A stretch of DNA of 35,764 nt from assembly GCA_012034595.1 (NCBI GenBank), contig JAAUPE010000070.1:1-35764 (forward strand), written 5' to 3'. This DNA is from Calothrix sp. CSU_2_0. Lineage in GTDB: Bacteria; Cyanobacteriota; Cyanobacteriia; Cyanobacteriales; Nostocaceae. Within the stretch, counting starts at the first letter, position 1. Every line of letters starts with the position of its first letter. The notes below the pieces were generated by a model. The model searched no databases, was not told the DNA's origin, and was given only the letters and a program-made list of their open reading frames with translations. Of this stretch, positions 1 through 8,074 are shown piece after piece. Position numbers and translations under genes: made by a program.

Positions 1-74
1 AATGGATGTTTAAAAGTGTTGCTAAGTCTCACGGATGGCAAGAAATTCAAAATCAACAAGCTGTTAATAGTTAA

Positions 75-161
75 TGGGGATTGGGCATTGGGGATTGGGG
101 ATTGGGCATTGGGGATTGGGCATTGGGGATTGGGCAGTGGGTATTGGGCATTGGGTATTGG
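75..161. repeat. Short tandem repeat (TTGGGGA/TTGGGCA heptamers)
   Basis: About a dozen contiguous 7-base units of the types GGGGATT and GGGCATT, with slight variation. Such heptanucleotide arrays are typical of intergenic DNA in heterocystous cyanobacteria. Reverse-complement relatives recur at 4233-4260, 6921-6973 and 10857-10887. The array gives a Trp/Gly-rich reading frame (GDWALGIG type) that is not a gene. Confidence 0.9.
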
Positions 162-186
162 CAAAGGACAAACGGATATACAAATA

Positions 187-220
187 TTAACCACTAACTA
201 CTAACCACTAACCACTAACC
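187..220. repeat. Short tandem repeat (CCACTAA heptamers)
   Basis: Units of ACCACTAACT and CCACTAA follow one another directly, a second family of cyanobacterial 7-base repeats. Related degenerate sequence occurs at 10956-11025. Confidence 0.8.
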
Positions 221-336
221 AAATCTATATTGCTGTGGCTATACTGGACATATTCGCTGCCTGACATGTGTCAAATTTATCTCTCAAATTATCTCTAGTC
301 TTGGCGGTTTGCGAGTGAGGTAAGAACTTACAAGGT

Positions 337-819
337 GTGCAGGTGGGACATTCTTTTTTACTTGAACCCGGACGTTGGGCTTTGCAAGGTAACTGGTTAG
401 AACGGAATATGATGCCAATCAATGTCAAAGGTATGACATTGGTGGCTTGGCATCGCGATAACTGGTTTACGATGGCTACTAAACTTATATTTCCAGGAAG
501 CGATCGCCCAGAAATTTCTTTACAATACAAAGGTCGTCTTGATGACGGTGAACGCCATTACTCATTTTTACTACAGCATAGCCAGCTAGGACAAATCGAA
601 GGTGAAGGCTGGATCGGTCCAGAAACCATTGTCCAACGATACTGGGTAATTAGTGCCAAGGATATTTCGACCGCTGAAAATCGCCAGCGTCGTAGTGGTT
701 TTGAAACTTTATACCGCGTTGATAATAATACATATCTTTTGACTAACGGCATTCTTGCTGGTCATTTTCTCGACCGTACTATGGAAGCAAAGCTAGAACG
801 TCAAATTACCCAATCCTAG
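337..819 (+). CDS. Conserved hypothetical cyanobacterial protein
   Basis: This 160-aa protein has no signal peptide or membrane segment that I can see. It is rich in aromatic residues and charged strands (for example GRWALQGNWLERN near residue 12 and GEGWIGPETIVQRYWV near residue 90), which suggests a small mostly-beta soluble fold. I recognise the general look of a conserved cyanobacterial protein but no function. An in-frame stop at 316-318 leaves GTG at 337 as the earliest start; a second GTG lies at 343, and no convincing ribosome binding site separates them. The protein begins abruptly inside what looks like a structured segment, so the N-terminus may be shortened. It stands alone on the plus strand between repeat arrays. 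Confidence 0.7.
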   Translation: MQVGHSFLLEPGRWALQGNWLERNMMPINVKGMTLVAWHRDNWFTMATKLIFPGSDRPEISLQYKGRLDDGERHYSFLLQHSQLGQIEGEGWIGPETIVQRYWVISAKDISTAENRQRRSGFETLYRVDNNTYLLTNGILAGHFLDRTMEAKLERQITQS

Positions 820-823
820 TTTA

Positions 824-861
824 GATTTTGGATTTTGGATTTTGGATTTTGGATTTTGGAT
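824..861. repeat. Short tandem repeat (GATTTTG heptamers)
   Basis: Five tandem copies of GATTTTG lie directly after the preceding gene. The same unit recurs at 6744-6775, just upstream of the UbiB-like gene. Confidence 0.9.
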
Positions 862-1251
862 GTGTAGAGACGCGATATATTGCGTCTGAAAATTTGGGAT
901 TTTTAATTACCATGTCGGTAGCTTTTCTGCAAACTGAATATGTGATTGTACTGAACTTACTCCTGTAGTTTCATCTCTTTGTCAATTAATGCTGCTTCTG
1001 CTATTTAATGTGGGAATAATAAATTCAGAAGTCATTTTTCTTCATATATTACATTTTCGGATACTTCCTAATTTATGCGGCAATGCGTCCAAGATTGTGA
1101 TATCGCAATCTGCACAGGCAATATTGTCTACTCGCAGTCTAACCGCAGGATAATCCAAAATCCGTTTTAAAAAATTTGTGCAGAAGAGAAATCTTCCTTG
1201 CAACTTTTAGCAAAATTTAAAATCTCGTTCATGATTGGAGTCAAAGTTTTT
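862..1251. other. Intergenic stretch, no gene
   Basis: About 390 bases of AT-rich sequence. It opens with a fragment of a common cyanobacterial palindromic repeat (GTAGAGACGCGATATATTGC, 863-882) and contains the probable 5' leader of the kinase gene. I see no open frame or RNA gene. Confidence 0.6.
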
Positions 1252-2814
1252 ATGTCGGACCCCAACATTGGTCGCTTACTCGGCAAACGCTACCAGCTTC
1301 AGGAATTAATTGGCACTGGAGCAATGGGACGAGTTTATCGTGCAAAAGACATCTTGTTGGGAGGCGTACCCGTTGCGGTAAAGTTTCTCTCAATGTCGAT
1401 TCAAAACAAAAAAATGCGTTTGCAGGAACGCTTTGAACGGGAAGCCAAAACCTGTGCTTTGCTGGGACAAAAAAGCATTCAAATTGTTCGAGTTATGGAT
1501 TATGGCGTAGATGAACACAATGTTCCCTACTATGTAATGGAATATTTGGATGGTAAAAGTTTAAGTTATGTAATTCGCAAGCAAAGTATGACTTTACAGC
1601 GATTTTTAAGCATGACACGGCAAATTTGTTTGGGGTTGCAATGCGCTCATGATGGTATTCCTGTTGATGGACTGTTGTGTCCAATCATTCACCGGGATAT
1701 TAAACCCAGCAACATGCTAGTTATTGTCGATCCAACTTTTGGCGAATTAGTGAAAATTCTCGATTTTGGGATTGCAAAATTACTCCAGTCCAATACACAC
1801 CAAACAAATTACTATTTAGGGACTTTAGCTTACTCTTCCCCCGAACAAATGGAAGGTAAAGAACTCGATAACCGTTCGGATATCTATAGTTTGGGTGTGA
1901 TGATGTTTGAGATGCTGACGGGGAAGTTACCTTTAGTCGCTCCTACCCATTCCTTTGGTGCGTGGTACAAAGTTCATCATTTCCAAGAACCACGTCCATT
2001 TACGGAAATCGACTCCAACATGAATATTCCCCAAGTTGTAGAAGATTTAGTTATGGGTTGCCTCGCCAAAAAAGCAAGCGATCGCCCACAAAGCATCAAC
2101 GACATTTTACAGACTATCGCATCCGCAGAAAGTAGTACTGACTCGTATAACAAAACCACTAATACACAAACAACCGAAACCCCATCGGATGCACCAACTG
2201 TTTTAGCACTACAAGAAGACAAAACCCCATCCAGCCTTTCCCTTAGCTCTTCTTCTGAAGATATTATTAAACAAGCCTCATGGCCCAAAAGTAAACCAAT
2301 CGCTGATATTGTTTTTCCCCAACCAATCCGCGTTCGTGACGATTTTTCTCCAGCCCTGTGGATGATGCTTCCGCAACTAGAAATTCAAAAACGCTCGGTT
2401 TGTACCCGTTATAACCAATTTTTATTTATCACCGCTCCCCATCCAATGTTGATGTGGATTACAGTTATTTACAATCGTCGATTTGGGGCTAAATGGTTGC
2501 CCTACTACCTCGACCTCAAAACCAGCTTTGGTCAAGAAATTACGCGACTACTAGGCAAAACTGGCTACTACCGCTTGTTATTTTTTGCCCGCGAACAACC
2601 GACTAGCCCTAGCCACGTTCTCACTTCTACTATTGCCTCTGCTCAATGCCGTCGCTTACTCGAATGGGTTGATATCAGCAATACCTTACCTTCCTCGGCT
2701 CAACCCCAAATCAGTAAAAACTATCTCAAAACCGAGTATGAAAAAATTAAACCCCAAGTCCTAGCAAAACTTGCCGCAATCAATACAGACTCTCCCTTTG
2801 ACCTATCTGCATGA
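1252..2814 (+). CDS. Serine/threonine protein kinase, soluble (Hanks type)
   Basis: This 520-aa protein is a eukaryotic-type protein kinase. The N-terminal catalytic domain spans roughly residues 12-290, with the glycine loop GTGAMGRV (about 21-28), the ATP-binding lysine in VAVKF (Lys44), the catalytic HRDIKPSN (147-154), DFG (171-173), SPEQ and DIYSLG. Every residue expected for activity is present. A Ser/Thr-rich linker (about 295-355) leads to a C-terminal domain of about 150 residues (FSPALWMMLPQLEIQKR onward) that I do not recognise; there is no clear membrane span. I chose ATG 1252 because GGAG lies at 1237-1240; an upstream TTG at 1198 would add 18 residues. The protein may be a partner of the PP2C phosphatase encoded 1.5 kb downstream on the other strand, but that is inference. 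Confidence 0.92.
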   Translation: MSDPNIGRLLGKRYQLQELIGTGAMGRVYRAKDILLGGVPVAVKFLSMSIQNKKMRLQERFEREAKTCALLGQKSIQIVRVMDYGVDEHNVPYYVMEYLDGKSLSYVIRKQSMTLQRFLSMTRQICLGLQCAHDGIPVDGLLCPIIHRDIKPSNMLVIVDPTFGELVKILDFGIAKLLQSNTHQTNYYLGTLAYSSPEQMEGKELDNRSDIYSLGVMMFEMLTGKLPLVAPTHSFGAWYKVHHFQEPRPFTEIDSNMNIPQVVEDLVMGCLAKKASDRPQSINDILQTIASAESSTDSYNKTTNTQTTETPSDAPTVLALQEDKTPSSLSLSSSSEDIIKQASWPKSKPIADIVFPQPIRVRDDFSPALWMMLPQLEIQKRSVCTRYNQFLFITAPHPMLMWITVIYNRRFGAKWLPYYLDLKTSFGQEITRLLGKTGYYRLLFFAREQPTSPSHVLTSTIASAQCRRLLEWVDISNTLPSSAQPQISKNYLKTEYEKIKPQVLAKLAAINTDSPFDLSA

Positions 2815-3230
2815 AGATATTCACAATTTTTCAGGCAATTTTTGATTCAGATATTACATAATATTAAAAATTCAATCGATGCGGTTGTAAAAAAACTCTA
2901 TAAGAAATATATATATAAGGGTAACTAGATTAGTAGTCTTGGCTGCAAAGCTTGTTTGCTTCTCATGTTTAGGAAATTTTGACTTAAAGCAGCATAATGC
3001 TGTGCTTTTGTCAAGTTTTTGTAACTTTCGTGCCCAAATTAATATTGCGATCGCATTGAATATTATGCTTAGTTAATTTAGCTAGCTGTAAATAAAACTG
3101 TAAATCAGGACGGCAAAACTAGGTTACTAGTGATTGAGATAATAATTGGGTTAAATAAGTACAGCACATGCAGTAAATAGATTAAATCGAACTTGGATTT
3201 AATTATAAAACCTGTACTCATATATTTTTA
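2815..3230. other. AT-rich intergenic stretch, no gene
   Basis: About 415 bases between the kinase gene and the nblA region, with runs such as ATATATATAA. No open frame with a start, no tRNA and no convincing hairpin terminator were found. Confidence 0.6.
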
Positions 3231-3345
3231 GTTGACGCCCCGGCATCCCCAGCTCCTTTCCATCCTGGAACTAAGCAAGAGAAGGAGGTCGCCGACCATG
3301 TGCGACACTGGACGGAATACGAAGTCTATGCCAAGGTAGTACCGG
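3231..3345. other. GC-rich structured island next to nblA, possible ncRNA or 3' UTR
   Basis: About 115 bases are clearly more GC-rich than both flanks and hold several nested inverted repeats: GGCAT (3242-3246) with ATGCC (3328-3332), CTCCTT (3253-3258) with AAGGAG (3282-3287), TCCA (3259-3262) with TGGA (3266-3269), and GTCGC (3288-3292) with GCGAC (3302-3306). It overlaps the last codons of nblA, so it is either the nblA 3' UTR (minus strand) or an RNA antisense to the nblA end (plus strand). The plus strand is open from 3186 past 3380 without a usable start, so a gene remnant is a second possibility. I do not recognise it as 5S, SRP, RNase P or tmRNA. Confidence 0.4.
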
Positions 3346-3523
3346 AATCTAAGCCCCATTGGTGCTTAAGCAGTTCTTTGTAGGTTGCCTCTCTAACAAC
3401 CATCTGTTCGTAAAGCTTGACCAAAAAATCTTTGGCTTGATCGTGACTCATGCCTTGGACTTGGCTAGCAAAAGAATGAACACTGAACTGTTGCTCTAAT
3501 GACAATTCGATTGGATTATTCAT
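3326..3523 (-). CDS. nblA: Phycobilisome degradation protein NblA
   Basis: This 65-aa protein has the features of heterocystous NblA: MNNPIELSLEQQFSVHSF at the N-terminus, then QAKDFLVKLYEQMVVRE and a C-terminus LLKHQWGLDSG. NblA is a small helical adaptor that binds phycobiliproteins and the Clp chaperone ClpC, and so triggers phycobilisome breakdown in nitrogen starvation. The ATG at 3523 matches the family start; a longer frame to 3646 exists but its extra 41 residues look unrelated. The 5' region is long and gene-free, fitting a regulated promoter, but I see no perfect GTA-N8-TAC NtcA site. The gene end runs into the structured island at 3231-3345. Confidence 0.95.
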   Translation of the reverse strand: MNNPIELSLEQQFSVHSFASQVQGMSHDQAKDFLVKLYEQMVVREATYKELLKHQWGLDSGTTLA

Positions 3524-3931
3524 GGTAATTGATTCCAAATAAAGATAAATTGGACAAAAAACCGGACGAGAGAGAAAGGAGAGACTCCAGGGGCTAGAGA
3601 AAGTTTTTAGGACTTTTTGCAACCTCTGTATTAAGAAAGATAACAATAGTTTGACGGAATGCCCACTTCTTTGGACATGTATTTTGTAATTCTTTCTGTT
3701 ATGAGTAAACCCTTTGATATAAACCTCAAGTCAACTTTAGACTTATTGGTTCTGAAAACACTTTCAAATCAAGGTTTTACGCTTCAATAGCTTAGATGGT
3801 GGAACTGCTTTTACCTCCCTTGGATACTAGATATAAAAAACAAGAAAAACGATGGTAAGTGTGTATTCTATTCGTATTAGCGCAAAAAGTGCAAGATGTC
3901 AATTTAACTAAAGTGTAAATAAAGCGTAAAA

Positions 3932-3966
3932 TTAACCTCCGAATCATAGTTCTGTTCGGAGGTTAA
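3932..3966. terminator. Perfect 12-bp inverted repeat, possible terminator
   Basis: TTAACCTCCGAA (3932-3943) pairs exactly with TTCGGAGGTTAA (3955-3966) around an 11-base loop. No strong U-run follows on either strand, so a protein-binding site or RNA structural element is also possible. Confidence 0.4.
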
Positions 3967-4024
3967 CGTATTTGTATCAATTTGCCTCAATTAAAAATGC
4001 TCGGAATGAACAAAATAAAGATTA

Positions 4025-4047
4025 GGGCATGGGGCATGGGGCATGGG
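4025..4047. repeat. Short tandem repeat (GGGGCAT heptamers)
   Basis: Three tandem copies of GGGCATG/GGGGCAT, a variant of the TTGGGCA family. Confidence 0.8.
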
Positions 4048-4127
4048 ATAAAAGAAAATAAACAAAAAACAATCCTTATTATCCAATAGACATCTCCGAA
4101 AAGTAATTACACTTGCCTAAAAACTTT

Positions 4128-4172
4128 GTAGAGAAGTAGTATTACTAAGCCTACTGGCTACTAAGTCTCTAC
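4128..4172. repeat. Imperfect inverted repeat (GTAGAGA...TCTCTAC)
   Basis: GTAGAGA (4128-4134) plus AGTAG (4135-4139) pair with CTACT (4158-4162) and TCTCTAC (4166-4172). It lies downstream of the PP2C gene (minus strand) and could act as its 3' hairpin. Confidence 0.5.
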
Positions 4173-4232
4173 ATCTTTTCCGAAGATATTTAATCCTGCC
4201 AATGACCGCACTTCTTCCTTTAAGTTAGGAAG

Positions 4233-4260
4233 CAATGCCCAATGCCCAATGCCCAATTCC
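4233..4260. repeat. Short tandem repeat (CAATGCC heptamers)
   Basis: Reverse-complement form of the TTGGGCA repeat; it ends a few bases from the stop codon of the PP2C gene. Confidence 0.85.
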
Positions 4261-4265
4261 CAAAA

Positions 4266-4991
4266 TTAATTATCGATCGCAACCAATACGACAGTAATAT
4301 TATCGTGTCCACCGTGTTCCTTAGCATCTTCTATTAATGCAATGGAAGCTTTATCGAGCATCGAAGCATCTTGCATGTGGATGGCGATTTTCTCGTCTAC
4401 CAACTCTTCCGTTAAACCGTCACTGCATAATAGTAAGCGATCGCCTTCTTGGATATTAAGGGGCTGAACCTCGATATGTTGTAAATCTTCCCTTCCTAAG
4501 CAGCGAGAAAGCACATGTCGAAAGGGATGAATGCGAGCTTCATCCGGTGAAATATCGCCGACTTTAAGGGCACGTGCAACCCAAGTATGGTCTTCGGTGA
4601 TTTGTTCGAGTTGGGAATCGCGCCAACGATACAAACGAGAATCGCCCACATGGGCACAGAAAGGAGAATCTTCGCGAAACACTACCACTACAGCAGTAGT
4701 CCCCATATCTGAGCGTTCGGGATGGCTCTGCTGGTCGAGAATAATCGCCTCATTCGCTTTTAAAAGAGCTTCTTCAAGTAACTTCTGCGAGGGTATCGTC
4801 GAATCCCAATTTGTACCTAAATACGCTTGAATTTCTTGGGTAGCAATTCGACTAGCTTCTTCGCCCCCCGCGTGACCACCCATGCCATCAGCAACAATAA
4901 AAAATCTACCTTCAGGGTCTGTATAAAAAGCATCCTGATTATTAAAACGAATAAGTCCAGGGTCACTAGCACCAATAAATTTTATTTTCAT
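4266..4991 (-). CDS. PP2C-family serine/threonine phosphatase (Stp1/PrpC-like)
   Basis: This 241-aa protein is a metal-dependent Ser/Thr phosphatase of the bacterial Stp1/PrpC type, which reverses phosphorylation by Hanks-type kinases. Metal-binding motifs are intact: VADGMGGHAGGE (Asp35 region), VGDSRLYRW (about residue 117), CSDGLTEELVD (about 188) and GGHDNITVVLV at the C-terminus. The length is that of a bare catalytic domain with no membrane segment or sensor. It starts 27 bases after the end of the UbiB-like gene on the same strand, so the two are probably co-transcribed. Three kinase genes or remnants lie within 10 kb (1252, 7706 and 12354), but which is its partner cannot be told. Confidence 0.93.
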   Translation of the reverse strand: MKIKFIGASDPGLIRFNNQDAFYTDPEGRFFIVADGMGGHAGGEEASRIATQEIQAYLGTNWDSTIPSQKLLEEALLKANEAIILDQQSHPERSDMGTTAVVVVFREDSPFCAHVGDSRLYRWRDSQLEQITEDHTWVARALKVGDISPDEARIHPFRHVLSRCLGREDLQHIEVQPLNIQEGDRLLLCSDGLTEELVDEKIAIHMQDASMLDKASIALIEDAKEHGGHDNITVVLVAIDN

Positions 4992-5018
4992 AAATGTCTA
5001 ATTTTCTACCAGTATTTA

Positions 5019-6704
5019 TTAATACGTTCTGTCATAACGGTCGAGACGTAAAAGTAGTCTAATCATCAGCCACGATAGTAGCGCAGCGATTAAAGCTACA
5101 AATACTGCCAACCATATATAATCTTTAACCAATAAAATCGATGCAGAAAGAGTAAAACTACCGATCATCACCGCGTAAGTGGTGGTTAGTTGAATGTTAC
5201 TCTGTCTTCGTAATAAACGCTCAGTTTCGATCGCACGTACACGCATTCGGATATCACCACGTTCGAGTTTTTCGAGGGTATCTTCGAGTCTGCGCGGTAG
5301 TCCTAGCGCGGTAGAACTAACTTGAACAGCTTGACGACTGAGTTCGTTTAGCAAGCTATTCCCCTCAGAACCATTCATATTCGTCATAAGCTGCATTGCA
5401 TAAGGTTTGGCGACTTCCATAAAATTGAACTCAGGGTCTAATCCTTTACCGACACCTTCGAGCGTTGAGAAAGCACGCATCACGAAGGTGAAAGTTGCGG
5501 GAAACCTAAATGGCTGATTATAAGCGATTTCATACAAGTCGTCACTAATTGCGGCAACGGACTGATTTTCAAACGGCTTATCCATGAAATGATCGAGCAT
5601 ATACTGAACAGAGCGTCGCACTGGTCCCATATCCTCGGTGGGAGATATTGCTCCTAAATTAACCAGCGATTCGACAACGCGATCGCCATCTTTGGAAGCA
5701 ATCCCAAATAGGGTTTCCATTAAACCTTCACGAACGTTCGACTTAATCCGCCCCATCATACCAAAATCATAAAAAATTAAGGCACCATCGGGGCTAACGG
5801 CAAGATTGCCGGGGTGGGGATCGGCATGGAAAAATCCATTATCTAAAAGCTGGAGTAGGTAAGCTTGGGCACCTTGACGTGCCAGTAATTTCCGGTCTAA
5901 GCCTGCTGCTTCCAGTGCTTCATATTGGCTAATTTTAATACCAGGGGCATATTCTAAAGCCAGTACCCGCGAAGAAGTGTAACGCCAATAAACGCGAGGA
6001 ACTTTGACCCAATCATAGCCACGGAAATTACGTCGGAAAGCGTCTGCATTGCGCCCTTCACTGAGATAATCGATTTCTTCCCAGAGAATTTTGCAGCATT
6101 CCTCATAAATACCCATCCAATCCCGTCCTTTGCCCCATTTTGGATGGCTTTGGAAGTAGCGGGAGATACCTTTGAGGATTTGTAAATCGATTTCAAATAA
6201 TTTTTTTAAACCAGGACGTTGTACTTTAATTACAACTGCTTCCCCAGAGTGTAAAACAGCTTTGTGAACTTGTCCCAAACTGGCAGCAGCTAAAGGTATG
6301 GGTTCAAAGCTGTGGAACAATTCAGGAATCTTTTTACCCAATTCCTTCTCTATAATTGTTTCGACTTGTGTGTAACTAAAAGCAGGAACCCGATCTTGTA
6401 GTTTGGATAATTCCTCAACATACTCAATCGGGAAAATGTCGGCACGAGTCGAGAACAATTGTCCAACCTTGATAAAAGTTGGTCCCAAATCTAGTAAGGT
6501 GTTGCGAATCCAGATAGCCAGCATTTTTCGTCGTGCAGCTTGCTTTGCGTCTGTAACTCCCCCTGGATAACTCCAGGATTTGTTATACAGCCACAATCTG
6601 TACATCAAAATCAGCACAAACGACCAAATATCAATAAAACGCCGCTTACTAGAATAGCTTTCGCGGTTCCAACGGTATGCCTTATCTGAATAACCCTTTT
6701 CCAT
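5019..6704 (-). CDS. ABC1/UbiB-family atypical kinase
   Basis: This 561-aa protein is an AarF/UbiB (ABC1K) protein, close in look to cyanobacterial and plastid members that act in prenylquinone homeostasis and redox stress. The family N-terminal motif is present (DLGPTFIKVGQ with STRADIFP), followed by PLAAASLGQVHKA in place of a glycine loop, the lysine in VVIKVQRPG, FFHADPHPGNLAV (catalytic loop) and IFYDFGMMG (DFG). Two hydrophobic helices near the C-terminus (TTYAVMIGSFTLSASILLV and WLAVFVALIAALLSWLMI) anchor it in the membrane. I chose ATG 6704; an upstream TTG at 6740 adds 12 residues and adjoins a tandem repeat. The PP2C phosphatase gene follows after 27 bases and may be in the same operon. 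Confidence 0.93.
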   Translation of the reverse strand: MEKGYSDKAYRWNRESYSSKRRFIDIWSFVLILMYRLWLYNKSWSYPGGVTDAKQAARRKMLAIWIRNTLLDLGPTFIKVGQLFSTRADIFPIEYVEELSKLQDRVPAFSYTQVETIIEKELGKKIPELFHSFEPIPLAAASLGQVHKAVLHSGEAVVIKVQRPGLKKLFEIDLQILKGISRYFQSHPKWGKGRDWMGIYEECCKILWEEIDYLSEGRNADAFRRNFRGYDWVKVPRVYWRYTSSRVLALEYAPGIKISQYEALEAAGLDRKLLARQGAQAYLLQLLDNGFFHADPHPGNLAVSPDGALIFYDFGMMGRIKSNVREGLMETLFGIASKDGDRVVESLVNLGAISPTEDMGPVRRSVQYMLDHFMDKPFENQSVAAISDDLYEIAYNQPFRFPATFTFVMRAFSTLEGVGKGLDPEFNFMEVAKPYAMQLMTNMNGSEGNSLLNELSRQAVQVSSTALGLPRRLEDTLEKLERGDIRMRVRAIETERLLRRQSNIQLTTTYAVMIGSFTLSASILLVKDYIWLAVFVALIAALLSWLMIRLLLRLDRYDRTY

Positions 6705-6743
6705 ATGCTTTGCGTACCGTTGATTTTTTAAATAAGTCAATCA

Positions 6744-6775
6744 ATTTTGGATTTTGGATTTTGGATTTTGGATTG
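6744..6775. repeat. Short tandem repeat (TTTTGGA heptamers)
   Basis: Four copies of TTTTGGA lie just upstream of the UbiB-like gene, the same unit as at 824-861. Confidence 0.9.
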
Positions 6776-6808
6776 ACCAGAAAAAGGTCACTTTAAATTT
6801 TTATTTGT

Positions 6809-6892
6809 TAATGCTTAATGGTTATTGGTTAATTGGTAATCGATAATGGTTAATTTGGGAATGATTAATTTGGTAATCGGTAATGGTTAGTT
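6809..6892. repeat. Degenerate TAATGGT/TTGGTAA repeat tract
   Basis: Irregular repetition of TAATGGTTA, TTGGTAAT and AATTTGG over about 85 bases. It looks like a decayed heptamer array. Confidence 0.6.
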
Positions 6893-6920
6893 GTCCCATT
6901 TGATTTGTAGGTATGTTAAT

Positions 6921-6973
6921 TACCAATCACCCAATGCCCAATGCCCAATCCCCAATACCCAATCCCCATTCCC
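6921..6973. repeat. Short tandem repeat (CAATGCC/CAATCCC heptamers)
   Basis: Seven units of CCCAATG, CCCAATC and CCCAATA type end directly at the stop codon of the next minus-strand gene, the same family as at 75-161 in inverse orientation. Confidence 0.9.
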
Positions 6974-6976
6974 TAA

Positions 6977-7303
6977 TTAACCAGCATTAGTGGGATAACC
7001 TCGTATTTCTTTTCTGAGGTCAGCAATTTCCGCACGTAAATCATCAATAGTTGCTTGGGTATCAACTGCTTCAGAACCACTTGTCCCGACATCAGCAACA
7101 CCAACACCAGCACCTGCGGATTCAGATGCTCGGTTTGCTCGCTCGATTACTTCATCTGTAAACTGACGCATCTGCTCCCGTGCTTCCGCATCAAATTTAC
7201 CAAGTTCGCTCAAAGCGTCTGTGACAGTGTGTTCTAGACGTTCGCTTAAGACTTCAGCTACGGCTCTACCGACGAAAAATGCTTGTACAAGGGGGCTAGT
7301 CAT
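6977..7303 (-). CDS. Conserved small cyanobacterial protein (DUF6825-like)
   Basis: This 108-aa protein opens with MTSPLVQAFFVGRAVAEVL, continues with an amphipathic helix SELGKFDAEAREQMRQFTDE, and ends in a likely coiled coil (TIDDLRAEIADLRKEIRGY). I recognise it as a family conserved in cyanobacteria and plastids, which I believe is DUF6825; the family number is from memory. Function is unknown; a peripheral thylakoid role has been suggested for related plastid proteins, but nothing in the sequence proves this. A Gly/Ala/Val-rich linker (about 65-80) separates the two helical parts. It stands alone between tandem repeats and a repeat-rich spacer. Confidence 0.8.
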   Translation of the reverse strand: MTSPLVQAFFVGRAVAEVLSERLEHTVTDALSELGKFDAEAREQMRQFTDEVIERANRASESAGAGVGVADVGTSGSEAVDTQATIDDLRAEIADLRKEIRGYPTNAG

Positions 7304-7473
7304 AATAATTTACAAATACTTGTCCGCTAGAAAATTATAACTTGCCGTTCAGCTTTGGTGGGTCTATCCAGCTATATTGTATTTTGCAGATGCACTTGAG
7401 CAAAAGACATAAATTTCCCAAAATTTTAGCGCAAGGATAAATAAGGGCAAATAAATAAAAATAAAATAAATGA

Positions 7474-7493
7474 GGGCAAACAGCCGTTTGCCC
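7474..7493. repeat. Palindromic interspersed repeat (GGGCAAAC...GTTTGCCC)
   Basis: A perfect 8-bp stem, GGGCAAAC (7474-7481) with GTTTGCCC (7486-7493), around a 4-base loop and followed by CCTAC. This is a widespread cyanobacterial interspersed palindrome. It breaks the spurious 82-codon frame across 7426-7674. Confidence 0.8.
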
Positions 7494-7705
7494 CTACAAG
7501 AGGAATCTTGGTGAAATTTGCCAATGCGATCGCAATAAATTGGGTTTCTTCCCCAGGAATAAGAGAAATCCGAGAACTGGATTTCTGATTTGACGCAAAA
7601 TTGAGTAAAGTGCGATCGCGTTTAAAATTCATCCTAAATGCTTGTGCGAAGTTAGAGACAAGAAATATACTCAAAATCAGTACATGCGGTTTGTGACAAA
7701 AACTC

Positions 7706-7858
7706 GTGGATATACTTGCTGGACGTTACCAAATCATCAAAGTTTTGGGTGGAGGTGGGTTTGCTGTGGCATTCCTCGCACGAGATAATCCCCATGCTCA
7801 GAGAAGTCGGGTTCCTACCCCACGAAAAATCCCCAACTCAGCACGACAAAACCAGTAA
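7706..7858 (+). pseudogene. Decayed N-terminal fragment of a Ser/Thr protein kinase
   Basis: From GTG 7706 the frame reads MDILAGRYQIIKVLGGGGFA followed by VAFLARDNP. This is the start of a cyanobacterial Hanks-type kinase: the GRYQIIKVLG strand and glycine-rich loop, then the strand that precedes the ATP-binding lysine. After about 28 codons the similarity stops, in sequence rich in Pro and Ser, and the frame closes at 7858. No catalytic loop, DFG or lysine motif follows. I therefore call it a truncated remnant of a duplicated or deleted kinase gene. The downstream side is a block of interspersed repeats (7899-7957), a plausible deletion endpoint. Confidence 0.75.
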
Positions 7859-7898
7859 CCCGTCTTCTAACCCCACGCAAAAACCCCAAAAACCCGAA

Positions 7899-7957
7899 AT
7901 GCGTTAGCGAAGCTTACCGTTGGTGAAGCCGCTCCAAAGGAGCTAGGTATCGCGCTA
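7899..7957. repeat. Interspersed palindromic repeat block
   Basis: GCGTTAGCGAAGC-type sequence with an internal hairpin GCTCC AAA GGAGC (7931-7943). Similar modules occur at 20664-20767, 26588-26747 and 30693-30789. Confidence 0.65.
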
Positions 7958-8018
7958 AACAAAAAATCCTTAAAATATTTTTCGGGTTAAAATAATGTAT
8001 GTTTTCCCGATATCATGT

Positions 8019-8046
8019 GTTGGGTTACGCAAAGCCTCCACCCAAC
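8019..8046. repeat. GTTGGGT...ACCCAAC inverted repeat downstream of the CCA gene
   Basis: GTTGGGT (8019-8025) pairs with ACCCAAC (8040-8046). This is a common cyanobacterial repeat and could also form the 3' hairpin of the minus-strand gene that ends at 8075. Confidence 0.65.
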
Positions 8047-8074
8047 CTACAATAAATTACTGAAATATAATGAA

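Larger units (their letters stand above)
3524..4265. other. nblA upstream region and PP2C downstream region, no gene
   Basis: About 740 bases hold the nblA leader and promoter (minus strand), a perfect inverted repeat at 3932-3966, GGGGCAT repeats at 4025-4047, an inverted repeat at 4128-4172 and TGCCCAA repeats at 4233-4260. No open frame of interest was found on either strand. Confidence 0.6.

Noticed and set aside
16-204. 62-codon frame rich in GDWALGIG
   Set aside because: It is the translation of a heptamer tandem repeat, not a protein.
3231-3345. 5S rRNA, SRP RNA, tmRNA or tRNA at the GC-rich island
   Set aside because: None of the conserved cores of these RNAs (for example the GGAAGGAAGCAG loop of SRP RNA) is present on either strand.
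7426-7674. 82-codon minus-strand frame
   Set aside because: It runs through the GGGCAAAC palindrome and two HIP1 sites and shows no protein-like pattern or ribosome binding site.
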